This document shows positions 8,341-16,343 of a stretch of DNA of 64,000 bases, piece by piece. The notes under the pieces are model-generated. The model was not told the DNA's origin. It did no database searches and saw nothing but the letters and a program-made list of their open reading frames with translations. Both the position numbers and the translations under genes were made by a program. Position 1 is the stretch's first letter. Each line of letters opens with the position of its first letter. Source of the DNA: Solobacterium moorei (GTDB taxonomy: Bacteria; Bacillota_I; Bacilli_A; Erysipelotrichales; Erysipelotrichaceae); assembly GCF_036323475.1 (NCBI RefSeq), contig NZ_AP028934.1:62001-126000 (forward strand), written 5' to 3'.

Positions 8341-9360
8341 ATGACAGATGTAAGAGTTGCTATTAACGGTTTTGGCCGTATTGGCCGTCTAGCTTTTAGA
8401 CAAATGTTTGTAGCTGAAGGTTATGAAGTTGTTGCAATCAACGACTTAACAACACCTCACATGCTAGCTTACTTGTTAAAGCATGATACAACACACGGTA
8501 AGTGGGATCATGAAATCTCTGCAGATGATGAAAAGGGAACAATCACTGTAGACGGTAAGGAAATTACAATTTATAAGGAAGCTGATGCTAGCAACCTACC
8601 TTGGGGTCAATTAGACATCGATGTAGTTCTAGAATGCACAGGCTTCTACACAAGCAAAGCTAAGTCTGAAGCACACATCAAAGCTGGTGCTAAGAAGGTT
8701 GTTATCTCTGCTCCTGCAGGAAGTGACTTACCAACAGTAGTTTACGGTGTAAACGAACATGTTCTAACAGCTGAAGACAAGATTATTTCTGCTGCTTCAT
8801 GTACAACAAACTGCTTAGCTCCAATGGCTAAAGCATTAAATGATTTATATCCAATCCAATCTGGTATCATGACAACAGTTCATGCTTACACAGGTGATCA
8901 GATGATTTTGGATGGACCACAGCGTAAGGGTAACTTACGTCGTTCCCGTGCTGGTGCTTGCAATATCGTTCCTAACTCAACAGGTGCTGCTAAGGCTATC
9001 GGTCTTGTAATTCCTGAGTTAAACGGTAAGTTAATCGGTGCTGCTCAGCGTGTTCCTGTTCCTACAGGTTCAACAACACTCTTAATCTCTGTAGTTAAGG
9101 GTAAGGATGTAACTGTTGATTCTATCAACGCTGCAATGAAGGCTGCTGCTTCTGAAAGCTTCGGCTACAATGAAGAAGAAATCGTTTCTTCTGACATCGT
9201 TGATGAAACACATGGTTCTATCTTCGACGCTACACAGACAATGGTAGCTAAGATTGATGACGACACATACCAGGTACAGACAGTTTCTTGGTATGATAAT
9301 GAGAACTCATATACTTCTCAGATGGTTCGTACAATCAAGTACTTCGCTAACGTTAAGTAA
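8341..9360 (+). CDS. gap: Glyceraldehyde-3-phosphate dehydrogenase
   Basis: 339 residues from ATG 8341. The NAD-binding motif [11 protein letters not shown] is at the N-terminus. The catalytic cysteine is Cys154 within [12 protein letters not shown], and the [13 protein letters not shown] segment is near the end. It oxidises glyceraldehyde 3-phosphate with phosphate and NAD in glycolysis. A TTG 12 bp upstream (8329) is in frame; GGAGG (8321-8325) is too close for the TTG (3 bp) and slightly far for the ATG (15 bp), so the start is uncertain by four codons. Codon use is strongly biased (highly expressed gene), with its own promoter and terminator. Confidence 0.97.
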   Translation: MTDVRVAINGFGRIGRLAFRQMFVAEGYEVVAINDLTTPHMLAYLLKHDTTHGKWDHEISADDEKGTITVDGKEITIYKEADASNLPWGQLDIDVVLECTGFYTSKAKSEAHIKAGAKKVVISAPAGSDLPTVVYGVNEHVLTAEDKIISAASCTTNCLAPMAKALNDLYPIQSGIMTTVHAYTGDQMILDGPQRKGNLRRSRAGACNIVPNSTGAAKAIGLVIPELNGKLIGAAQRVPVPTGSTTLLISVVKGKDVTVDSINAAMKAAASESFGYNEEEIVSSDIVDETHGSIFDATQTMVAKIDDDTYQVQTVSWYDNENSYTSQMVRTIKYFANVK

Positions 9361-9376
9361 TTAACTTAAGCAATCT

Positions 9377-9409
9377 AAAAATCACACTTCTTATGAGGTG
9401 TGATTTTTT
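9377..9409 (+). terminator. Intrinsic terminator of gap
   Basis: AATCACAC pairs with GTGTGATT and is followed by T6. Almost the same 30-nt sequence is found again at 10338-10368. Confidence 0.85.
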
Positions 9410-9490
9410 GATGTTACAAGCATGGTGCGCACCTAACTGGTAGAATGCGGTTTTTCTTATATAAAAAATTAGAAAGAAAGAGTTTCAAAA

Positions 9491-9516
9491 TATTAATCTG
9501 AGATATTAATCTGAGA
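9491..9516 (+). repeat. Tandem 13-bp direct repeat
   Basis: ATATTAATCTGAG occurs twice in a row in the 234-bp space between the gap terminator and the DJ-1-type gene. No gene is seen in this space. TTGACA at about 9593 could be a -35 for the following gene, but no good -10 is placed for it. Confidence 0.6.
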
Positions 9517-9643
9517 AAGTGGAGATTATATAAAATATGCTGGTTATAAGAATGGATATTTAACTTGATTGAATACTAAAATATGAGAATATTGACATAA
9601 TGTGAATCAGATTTGATTTACTAAAATTATGGAGGAACAGTAA

Positions 9644-10285
9644 ATGAAAAAACGTATTGCACTATTAGTATATCCTGATTTTAGTTTACAAGAAGTAACA
9701 AACTTGATGTATTTCTTTCGATGGGCTTTTGATACTTTTACTGATGTTATATATACAGACCTGTGTCCTGTTAGGAGTGAAGAAGGAATTATAGTGCAGC
9801 CTGTAAAAGTGTGTTCTGAATTTTGTAAAGAGAATTATGATTGTTTAATTCTTCCTGGATGCAGTAATTTAACGCAGCCTATACGAAATAAAAAAATCAA
9901 GGAGTTTTTAGAATTATTCGTAAATGATAATACTTTTATTATTGGTGCAATTTGTGCTGGTCCAGTATTCTTAGCGCAAGCAGGTTTATTGAAAAATAAA
10001 AAATATACCGCTTCGTTATATGCTGAAATGATGGAATTGTTTAATTTCGTTGAAGAAGAGAATTTTTTGCCGCAATCAGCAGTTGAAGATGACAATATCA
10101 TCACAGCTGTAGGCGGTGCGTTTAATGAGTTCGCAGTACATGTTGCTAGAAAGCTTGGTTATGATTGTCCGGATAAAATACTAAGTGGTTATATGGATTC
10201 GGACGACGTTAATGATTATATTCATCATCTTACGGAAGAAGATTTACTAGAATTTAAAAAGGCATTTAAAGAATTCATTGCTTAA
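9644..10285 (+). CDS. DJ-1/PfpI family protein
   Basis: 213 residues with the flavodoxin-like DJ-1/ThiJ/PfpI fold. The N-terminus is KKRIALLVYPDFSLQE, and the nucleophile elbow GAICAGPVFLA puts the conserved cysteine at about residue 104. Family members include glyoxalases, chaperone-like deglycases and transcription factors, so the activity is not predictable. There is no C-terminal helix-turn-helix, which argues against the GATase-like AraC regulators. GGAGGA precedes the start. It is a single-gene unit ended by the terminator at 10338-10368. Confidence 0.85.
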   Translation: MKKRIALLVYPDFSLQEVTNLMYFFRWAFDTFTDVIYTDLCPVRSEEGIIVQPVKVCSEFCKENYDCLILPGCSNLTQPIRNKKIKEFLELFVNDNTFIIGAICAGPVFLAQAGLLKNKKYTASLYAEMMELFNFVEEENFLPQSAVEDDNIITAVGGAFNEFAVHVARKLGYDCPDKILSGYMDSDDVNDYIHHLTEEDLLEFKKAFKEFIA

Positions 10286-10337
10286 GAGTATTATTAATTT
10301 CAGATTGATCATTTCTATTTGTCATAGTAAAGCAGTT

Positions 10338-10368
10338 AAATCACACTTCTTATGAGCTGTGATTTTTT
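10338..10368 (+). terminator. Intrinsic terminator after the DJ-1 family gene
   Basis: AATCACAC...GTGATTTTTT hairpin with T6, differing from the gap terminator (9377-9409) by essentially one base in the shared core. Confidence 0.75.
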
Positions 10369-10499
10369 ACTTCTTCTTTTTAGATATTGAATATGTGTAG
10401 CTTACATCACAAAATACGCATCTTAGCGAAAACGGCGAGACAGTATGAAATACTTGCGGTAATATCACAGTAGAAAAGATACCGAAAGGAGAATCAAAG

Positions 10500-10934
10500 A
10501 TGAAAGTGAATGTAGAACTATCAAAAGAGTTCTCTCCTCCACATGTAACGATTTATGCGGATGTGCTTACGGATGAGGTACAAAGAGTTATTGATTTACT
10601 CGACTCTAACGATATACCACTGATAGTGCAGCGCGAAAATCAGATGATAGTTTTGAAAGCGGAAGAGATATATATGATACGTGTGGAGGGTGGAGATACT
10701 GTTATCTATACAGAAAACGAGAGGTATTATTACCGAAGACGTTTGTATGAGATTCTGAACCAGATCGGGACTGGCTTCATGCAAATCTCTAAACAGACGG
10801 TTATTAATCTTTCTTGTATAAAAAGTATAGAAACAGGCTTTAGTGGGACATTATTACTAAAGTTAAAGAATGGCTCTTCTGATTATGTATCACGAAAGTA
10901 TTTACCTGATTTAAAAAGATATCTAGGAATCTAA
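10500..10934 (+). CDS. LytTR DNA-binding domain protein
   Basis: 144 residues. The C-terminal 95 residues form a LytTR domain, including YMIRVEGGDTVIYTE, the RRRLYEILNQIGTGFMQISK segment and VNLSCIKSIE. There is no receiver domain, so it is a stand-alone LytTR regulator. GGAGAATC precedes the start, and the next gene (DUF3021) begins 11 bp after its stop. This pair recurs in Firmicutes, where the membrane partner often restrains the regulator. Autoregulation is likely but no operator was resolved in the 130-bp upstream region. Confidence 0.9.
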   Translation: MKVNVELSKEFSPPHVTIYADVLTDEVQRVIDLLDSNDIPLIVQRENQMIVLKAEEIYMIRVEGGDTVIYTENERYYYRRRLYEILNQIGTGFMQISKQTVINLSCIKSIETGFSGTLLLKLKNGSSDYVSRKYLPDLKRYLGI

Positions 10935-10945
10935 GGAGGTTACAC

Positions 10946-11389
10946 ATGAAAACAAAGAAACACACACTACTATTTAACATATTCGTATCAATGGGTATTG
11001 CTGCTATGATGTTTATTCTGACTGGAGTTATTATTGATAGTATCTTCCATGGAAATATTCAAATGACAAATTATGCATTTTCTAAGATGGCTATCGCAAC
11101 CGTGGTAATTGGATTTGGCTTTGGGGCACCTGCAGTAGTTTATAATAATGAGAGGTTATCTCTTTTTACACAGACAATCATCCATATGGGTATTGGTTGC
11201 ATTGTTATGACAGTTACTGCTTATCTCGTAGGTTGGATTCCTATGCATCGTGGACCACTACTGATCATTGCGAGTATCTTAGGAGAGCTTGCCTTCGCAT
11301 TTGGAATTTGGTTTCTATTCTATCTACAACAAAAGAAGCTTGTTAAACAGATGAATCAACGCATCTCAAAAATTAATAATCATGCATAA
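10946..11389 (+). CDS. DUF3021 membrane protein, partner of LytTR regulator
   Basis: 147 residues with four predicted membrane helices (about 8-30, 45-65, 72-95, 105-125) and a basic C-terminal tail. The composition and the tight linkage to a LytTR gene match DUF3021. By analogy with LytTR regulatory systems it may inhibit the upstream regulator; that is inference. The start is supported by AAGGAGG at 10933-10939. Confidence 0.85.
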   Translation: MKTKKHTLLFNIFVSMGIAAMMFILTGVIIDSIFHGNIQMTNYAFSKMAIATVVIGFGFGAPAVVYNNERLSLFTQTIIHMGIGCIVMTVTAYLVGWIPMHRGPLLIIASILGELAFAFGIWFLFYLQQKKLVKQMNQRISKINNHA

Positions 11390-11392
11390 CAT

Positions 11393-11427
11393 AATGGTCT
11401 ACTTGAGGTAGGCCATTAATCTTTTTT
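11393..11427 (+). terminator. Intrinsic terminator after the LytTR pair
   Basis: AATGGTCTAC and GTAGGCCATT form a 10-bp stem (one G-T pair) with a 5-nt loop, followed shortly by T6. Confidence 0.8.
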
Positions 11428-11489
11428 GATTAGGGTGATAAATTATCAATTACATATTATGATGGTAAGGTACTTTAAAGGAGATTTTT

Positions 11490-13073
11490 ATGAAGTGGTA
11501 TGAGAATGCGGTGTTTTATCATATTTATCCATTAGGATTAACAGATGCACCGAAAAATAATGATTATCAAATTACAGAACATCGTTTGAATCAATTAGGC
11601 CCTTGGATCAAACATATCAAAGAAATTGGCTGTAATGCGCTATATATTGGACCGTTATTTGAATCGGTTGGACATGGATATGAAACAACGGATTACTATA
11701 AGTTAGATTCTAGACTTGGTGATAATGAGGATTTAAAGAAGTTTATACAAGATTGTCATTATCATGGTATCCATGTGATTTTTGACGGTGTATTTAATCA
11801 TACGGGAAGAGATTTCTTTGCGTTTAAGGATATTCAACAGAATCGTGAAGGCTCTCAGTATAGAGATTGGTATTGTAATGTAAATTTCCAGGGGAATAAT
11901 GAATACAATGATGGCTTCTCCTATGATAACTGGGGTGGATATAACTTACTAGTAAAACTTAACCAGCATAACCCTGCAGTGAGACAATACCTGTTGGATG
12001 TGGTGAAGTATTGGGTAAGTGAGTTTGACGTGGATGGTATTCGACTAGACGCGGCGGACGTATTAGACTTTGGTTTTATGCATGAGCTACGTATGCTGGC
12101 GAATGAAATCAAGCCTGACTTCTGGTTAATGGGGGAAGTGATTCATGGCGACTATAGTCGCTGGGTAAATGATGATATGTTGCATTCTGTTACAAACTAT
12201 CAACTATATAAGGCACTGTATTCTGGGCACAATGAACATAACTACTTTGAGATTGCACACACAGTGCGTCATCTATTAGATAAGGGGAATCTACCCCATC
12301 ATCTTTATAACTTTGCGGATAATCACGATGTAGAAAGAATTTATACAAGACTCCATAACAAACAAGAGTTTGTGCCATTACATATTTTGATGTATACACT
12401 ACCGGGTATTCCTTCTATTTATTATGGAAGTGAGTTTGGCATTGAAGGAAGAAAAGAGAAACATTCTGATGCAGTTTTACGCCCTGCTATTCATTTAGAA
12501 GACTATAAAAATGCGGTCAATGAGAATGGCTGTACCAATATCATCGCAAGACTTGGTGAAATTCGACAGAAGAATCCTGTATTCGCAGATGGTATTTATC
12601 AAGAACTACGACTGACAAATCGCCAGTATGCTTTCTTACGTACAAATGAAATAACACAAGCTATCGTTGTAGTGAATAATGATGAAGCGGATTCATCACT
12701 AGAGATTCCAGCGAATGGAACTTATACAGAAGTGCTGAGTGGAGAAGTTCAGAATGTGAATGGAAATCTAAATGTTTATCTGCGTGCATGTTCAGGGCAA
12801 ATCTGGATTCGAAACTATGATGAAACAGTTGCTAAGAAAAAGGAAGTTAAGATTTTGGAAACCAAACAAGCTGAAGTAAAAGAGGAAATAATCAAGCAGG
12901 TAACCGTTAATCATAGTAAATCCTATGAAGAGATGAGTATTGAAGAACTACAAGCATGTGTATTAGAGAAGCTTGCGAAGAATGGCCCAGTGACAGAACA
13001 AATGAAACGGGATGTCGCAAATAACGTTTATTATGATTCGTTGGTCAACTGGGTAAAGAGCTTTAGAAATTAA
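11490..13073 (+). CDS. GH13 alpha-glucosidase/maltogenic amylase-like enzyme
   Basis: 527 residues with all GH13 regions: DGVFNHTG (I), DGIRLDAAD with nucleophile Asp187 (II), MGEVIHGD with acid/base Glu216 (III) and ADNHDVERI with Asp280 (IV). No signal peptide, so it is cytoplasmic and probably hydrolyses maltodextrins taken up by the cell. It starts directly with the (beta/alpha)8 domain and so lacks the N-terminal domain of neopullulanases. After the beta-sandwich it has an unusual extension of about 85 residues: a Lys/Glu-rich linker, then a small helical region (EEMSIEELQACVLEKLAKNG). Single-gene unit with GGAG upstream. Confidence 0.9.
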   Translation: MKWYENAVFYHIYPLGLTDAPKNNDYQITEHRLNQLGPWIKHIKEIGCNALYIGPLFESVGHGYETTDYYKLDSRLGDNEDLKKFIQDCHYHGIHVIFDGVFNHTGRDFFAFKDIQQNREGSQYRDWYCNVNFQGNNEYNDGFSYDNWGGYNLLVKLNQHNPAVRQYLLDVVKYWVSEFDVDGIRLDAADVLDFGFMHELRMLANEIKPDFWLMGEVIHGDYSRWVNDDMLHSVTNYQLYKALYSGHNEHNYFEIAHTVRHLLDKGNLPHHLYNFADNHDVERIYTRLHNKQEFVPLHILMYTLPGIPSIYYGSEFGIEGRKEKHSDAVLRPAIHLEDYKNAVNENGCTNIIARLGEIRQKNPVFADGIYQELRLTNRQYAFLRTNEITQAIVVVNNDEADSSLEIPANGTYTEVLSGEVQNVNGNLNVYLRACSGQIWIRNYDETVAKKKEVKILETKQAEVKEEIIKQVTVNHSKSYEEMSIEELQACVLEKLAKNGPVTEQMKRDVANNVYYDSLVNWVKSFRN

Positions 13074-13078
13074 AATAG

Positions 13079-13102
13079 CCGCAGCATAAGCTGCGGTTGT
13101 TT
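13079..13102. terminator. Terminator between convergent genes
   Basis: CCGCAGC-ATAA-GCTGCGG stem with a T-rich 3' flank (TTGTTTG), placed between the GH13 gene and the convergent DUF1275 gene. It may serve both. Confidence 0.75.
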
Positions 13103-13108
13103 GTATAT

Positions 13109-13765
13109 TTAGGCTTTACGTTCATGCATTAGAATGAGCGGAATCAATAGGATTGCACAAGAAATCCAAATGGTTGGATAACCCAACTGTTTGGATATCA
13201 CACCACCAAGGCCTGCGCCAATTGCGAAGATTACAATAATACCAAAGTAATGCATGGATTGGTGAAGGTATGTTTTATTCTTTGTTCGAAAGAAAGCGGA
13301 AAGTCTTGCGGTAGCGCTCTTAATATTACCGATACACATGGTACTAGCGTATGTGTTTCCATTTACCTTGCGGAAGGATTGTACTTGTAAGGCACAGGAG
13401 AATGATACAAGCATATTTGCGATGTTGTTGAGACTACCCGGAATAAAACCAACAAGTAATAATGTGATAATCTCGATAAGTACGATAAATTGTCTCCAGT
13501 GAAGGGATTTCTTTTCTTTCAGGCGACCTTGCAGTTGTTCAGCAATAAATACACCAACGATAAAAGCGAAGATAGGTAATAGATAGTTTAGGCTATGTGC
13601 TACATTTCCTTCCATCAAGTTCTGTGTCATTAAGACTAGATTACCGGTTTGTGCGTTTGCGAATACATGGTTTCTGGTATTAAAAGTATAGGCATCTTGT
13701 AATCCTCCGCTAAAAGCAAGAAAGGCAGAAGTAATGAATGCATCTGACATTTGTTGTTCTTTCAT
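13109..13765 (-). CDS. YoaK/DUF1275 family membrane protein
   Basis: 218 residues with about six membrane helices. The N-terminal half includes SGGLQDAYTFNTRNHVFANAQTGN, the DUF1275 signature region (residues about 19-42). Function in the family is unknown. It lies 2 bp downstream of the LysR gene on the same strand, so the two are co-transcribed and the regulator may control it. Confidence 0.88.
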   Translation of the reverse strand: MKEQQMSDAFITSAFLAFSGGLQDAYTFNTRNHVFANAQTGNLVLMTQNLMEGNVAHSLNYLLPIFAFIVGVFIAEQLQGRLKEKKSLHWRQFIVLIEIITLLLVGFIPGSLNNIANMLVSFSCALQVQSFRKVNGNTYASTMCIGNIKSATARLSAFFRTKNKTYLHQSMHYFGIIVIFAIGAGLGGVISKQLGYPTIWISCAILLIPLILMHERKA

Positions 13766-13767
13766 AG

Positions 13768-14640
13768 TTATAATCCTCGATAGTATTCTTTAGCAGTCTC
13801 AATATATTTTTGGACTGCTGATGATGGATGTTTACGATAAATAATACCGTAAATGCGTATCCAATCTGTATTTAGTTGAATTACTTTGAGATTTGGTACT
13901 CGATCGATAAATGGGTTCGCTGTTAATAATAATTGACTTGTATTACTAATTTGATACGCTATATGAATTTGATTATCCACATCGCTACGTTTTAATAGGT
14001 TTTCTGGATGTTGAATAAAAGTATCCTTTAACTTTTGGATGTAGTCAGCGGGTACCATCTGATGAAAGTAATAGAGCTGATATTCACATAAGTCTGATAA
14101 ATTGATTGTATCCTTGTTTGATAAAGGATGATTGAAAGACATCGCAACTTTAAAAGGAGTACGGAATAATTCATCAAAGCAATATAATGCATTCTGTTGG
14201 TCGAAGGAGAAGAATGATTCTCCAACATCAATGATACCACTACTTACACGATATTCACCGGAATGATTTGGATGAACAACCTTTTGGAGTTTGATTTCGG
14301 GATAACGTTTTGTAAATAAATCGTTTACTGGATCAAGAACTACTTGGTGTTCAACGGAACCAATACGAATACATTCACTATGGGTAAGTTTGTTACAGGC
14401 TTCAAGAATTTTATCTTGCTCATTCAACAAGTGTTTTGCGCCCTCATAAAATATCTTTCCAGCGTCTGTTAGTTTTACGCCAGTTACGGTGCGTTGAAGT
14501 AATTTGAAACCAACTTCATTTTCTAAACTATTGATATGTTTCATCATAGCCTGTTTAGACATGTAATATGTATGTTCTGCCTTTGAGAAACTGCCGTTAT
14601 CCGCAACGGTTATTAAGATTTTTAACCGTTCGTCATTCAT
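13768..14640 (-). CDS. LysR-family transcriptional regulator
   Basis: 290 residues. N-terminal winged helix-turn-helix (residues 1-60, with ADNGSFSKAEHTYYMSKQAMMKHINSLENE containing the recognition helix) and a C-terminal substrate-binding fold. It is transcribed away from the flavoprotein lipoprotein gene (14748). The 107-bp space between them holds a triple half-site array (14651-14677), the usual LysR arrangement. It probably regulates that gene and itself. The effector is unknown. Confidence 0.9.
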   Translation of the reverse strand: MNDERLKILITVADNGSFSKAEHTYYMSKQAMMKHINSLENEVGFKLLQRTVTGVKLTDAGKIFYEGAKHLLNEQDKILEACNKLTHSECIRIGSVEHQVVLDPVNDLFTKRYPEIKLQKVVHPNHSGEYRVSSGIIDVGESFFSFDQQNALYCFDELFRTPFKVAMSFNHPLSNKDTINLSDLCEYQLYYFHQMVPADYIQKLKDTFIQHPENLLKRSDVDNQIHIAYQISNTSQLLLTANPFIDRVPNLKVIQLNTDWIRIYGIIYRKHPSSAVQKYIETAKEYYRGL

Positions 14641-14650
14641 AGTAGCCTCC

Positions 14651-14677
14651 GGTAACCTTTCGTTACCAATACGGTAA
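14651..14677. promoter_or_regulatory. LysR-type operator array
   Basis: Three half-sites at 11-bp steps: GGTAAC (14651-14656), GTTACC (14662-14667) and GGTAA (14673-14677) make two overlapping palindromes, GGTAAC-N5-GTTACC and TTACC-N5-GGTAA. They lie 10 bp upstream of the LysR start codon and between divergent genes, which fits autoregulation. Confidence 0.7.
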
Positions 14678-14747
14678 TATTAAGATAATTCCCTCTCAAA
14701 AACAAGTGACTTAAAATCAAAGTGTATTTAAAAATGTGAGGGAAAAT

Positions 14748-16184
14748 ATGAAAAAACAAGTAGCAGTTCTTTTGGCAGTCAGCTGTTTGATTGGATGTAA
14801 TGCAAATACAGCAAAGCAACAATCCACATCTGCCACAGAAACAACATATGAAACAACAGCAGATGTAATCATTGTTGGCGCTGGTGCAGCAGGTATGACT
14901 GCTGCGATTACTGCAGCTGAAAATGGCACAAAGGTTATTCTTTTAGAGAAGAGTAATAAAGTTGGTGGTAATACATTCTGTGCTGTAAATGGCATTAATG
15001 CAGCTGATGCAAAAGCTCAATTAGAAAACGCAGAATATCAAGCAAATGGCACCAAACAAGGATTAAAAGAGTTACAGATGAACAATGTGGATGCCAAAGA
15101 GGAACTGGTTGATGCGTTTGTAAATCATAGTGGAGAAGTAATTGATTGGATTTCTGGTTTAGGTGTTCAATTTGAAGTGGACATCCAACATGATCAACGT
15201 AATCAAACAGCAAACTACTATATGTTGAAGGCGGCAGGTGATGAACCAACCTCTATTACAATGTTATCTACCTTAAGCAAGCAATTAGAAAAGACAGACA
15301 ATCTTACACTTTATAAGAATATGGATGTATATGACATTCTTACAAAAGATGGAAAAGTAGACGGCGTAGTCGCTAAAGATAAAGATGGAAAAGAAGTTGA
15401 ATACCATGCAAGCAAGGTTGTTCTAGCAACTGGAGGTTTTGGGCAAAATCGCGAACTAGTTGGAAAAGTAAATCATAGACTTGCGAATGCAATTACAGAT
15501 GAGATTGCACCTACAACAGGTGAAGGTCTACTAATGGCACAAAAACTAGGTGCCGCAACAGTAAATCTCGACGCTATTCAAACATTCCTACATGTTATTG
15601 CAGGCTATGGTCTTGTTACACCGATGAATCTACCTGGTGGATTTGTGCCAGATGCAATCTATGTAAATTCTTCCGCAAAGCGTTTTACAGCCGAAAGATT
15701 TGAAGCAGTTGATGATGTTCTTGCACAAAAGGATGGTGTCGTATACTGCATCTTCACTGAGAAGAATCTTAACGATACTTTACGTTCAATCGTACAAGCA
15801 GGATTCATCAAAGAGGGTGATACGGTTGAGGAACTTGCAGAAAATCTTGGCCTTGATAAAGATGCTCTAAAAGAAACAGTGAATGCATTTAATCAAGATA
15901 TCGCAGATGGTAAGGATGATGAATTTGGTAGGGATAAGAATTTAAATCCTATTGAAGGCAAATTATATGGATATCAATTCGGTGTAGGTGCACATTACTT
16001 CATGGGTGGTATCTTAATTAACGCAAATACAGAAGTATTGAAAGAAGATGGAACAGTTATCAGCGGATTATACGCGGCTGGTGAAGTGACCGGTGGATTC
16101 CATGGAACATTCCGTGTTGATGGATCTGGTTTAGGAGATTCCTTTACATTCGGAAGAATTGCTGGAACAGAAGTATCTAAATAA
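14748..16184 (+). CDS. FAD-dependent fumarate-reductase-like lipoprotein
   Basis: 478 residues from ATG 14748. The N-terminus is a lipoprotein signal (KKQVAVLLAVSCLIGCN, lipobox LIGC), so it is exported and membrane-tethered. The FAD-binding GxGxxG motif VIVGAGAAGMTAAITAAENG follows, then FAD_binding_2 features typical of flavocytochrome c/fumarate reductases (EKSNKVGGNTFCAVNGINA, ATGGFGQNRELV, GGFHGTFRVDGSGLGDSF). No haem-binding CxxCH and no FMN-binding domain are present, so its electron donor is unknown. Extracellular flavin-linked reductases of this kind are known in anaerobic Firmicutes. An upstream in-frame GTG (14736) overlaps the ribosome site and is not preferred. Confidence 0.88.
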   Translation: MKKQVAVLLAVSCLIGCNANTAKQQSTSATETTYETTADVIIVGAGAAGMTAAITAAENGTKVILLEKSNKVGGNTFCAVNGINAADAKAQLENAEYQANGTKQGLKELQMNNVDAKEELVDAFVNHSGEVIDWISGLGVQFEVDIQHDQRNQTANYYMLKAAGDEPTSITMLSTLSKQLEKTDNLTLYKNMDVYDILTKDGKVDGVVAKDKDGKEVEYHASKVVLATGGFGQNRELVGKVNHRLANAITDEIAPTTGEGLLMAQKLGAATVNLDAIQTFLHVIAGYGLVTPMNLPGGFVPDAIYVNSSAKRFTAERFEAVDDVLAQKDGVVYCIFTEKNLNDTLRSIVQAGFIKEGDTVEELAENLGLDKDALKETVNAFNQDIADGKDDEFGRDKNLNPIEGKLYGYQFGVGAHYFMGGILINANTEVLKEDGTVISGLYAAGEVTGGFHGTFRVDGSGLGDSFTFGRIAGTEVSK

Positions 16185-16277
16185 TCTAAAAATTACTAAA
16201 CATAGAAGATATAGCTTAGTAGTTTTTTTACGTAAATGATTCAAAATTATAACATTGGTTTAGCATTCACTAACCCT

Positions 16278-16305
16278 TTGGTCAGAGTATATTGAAAACT
16301 ATACT
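16278..16305 (+). promoter_or_regulatory. Promoter of the HTH/RCC1-like gene
   Basis: TTGGTC (16278-16283), 16-bp spacer and TATACT (16300-16305), 38 bp before the start codon. Confidence 0.6.
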
Positions 16306-16343
16306 TGTAACCATTAAAATAGAAAGGCAGGAGGTCAATACGA

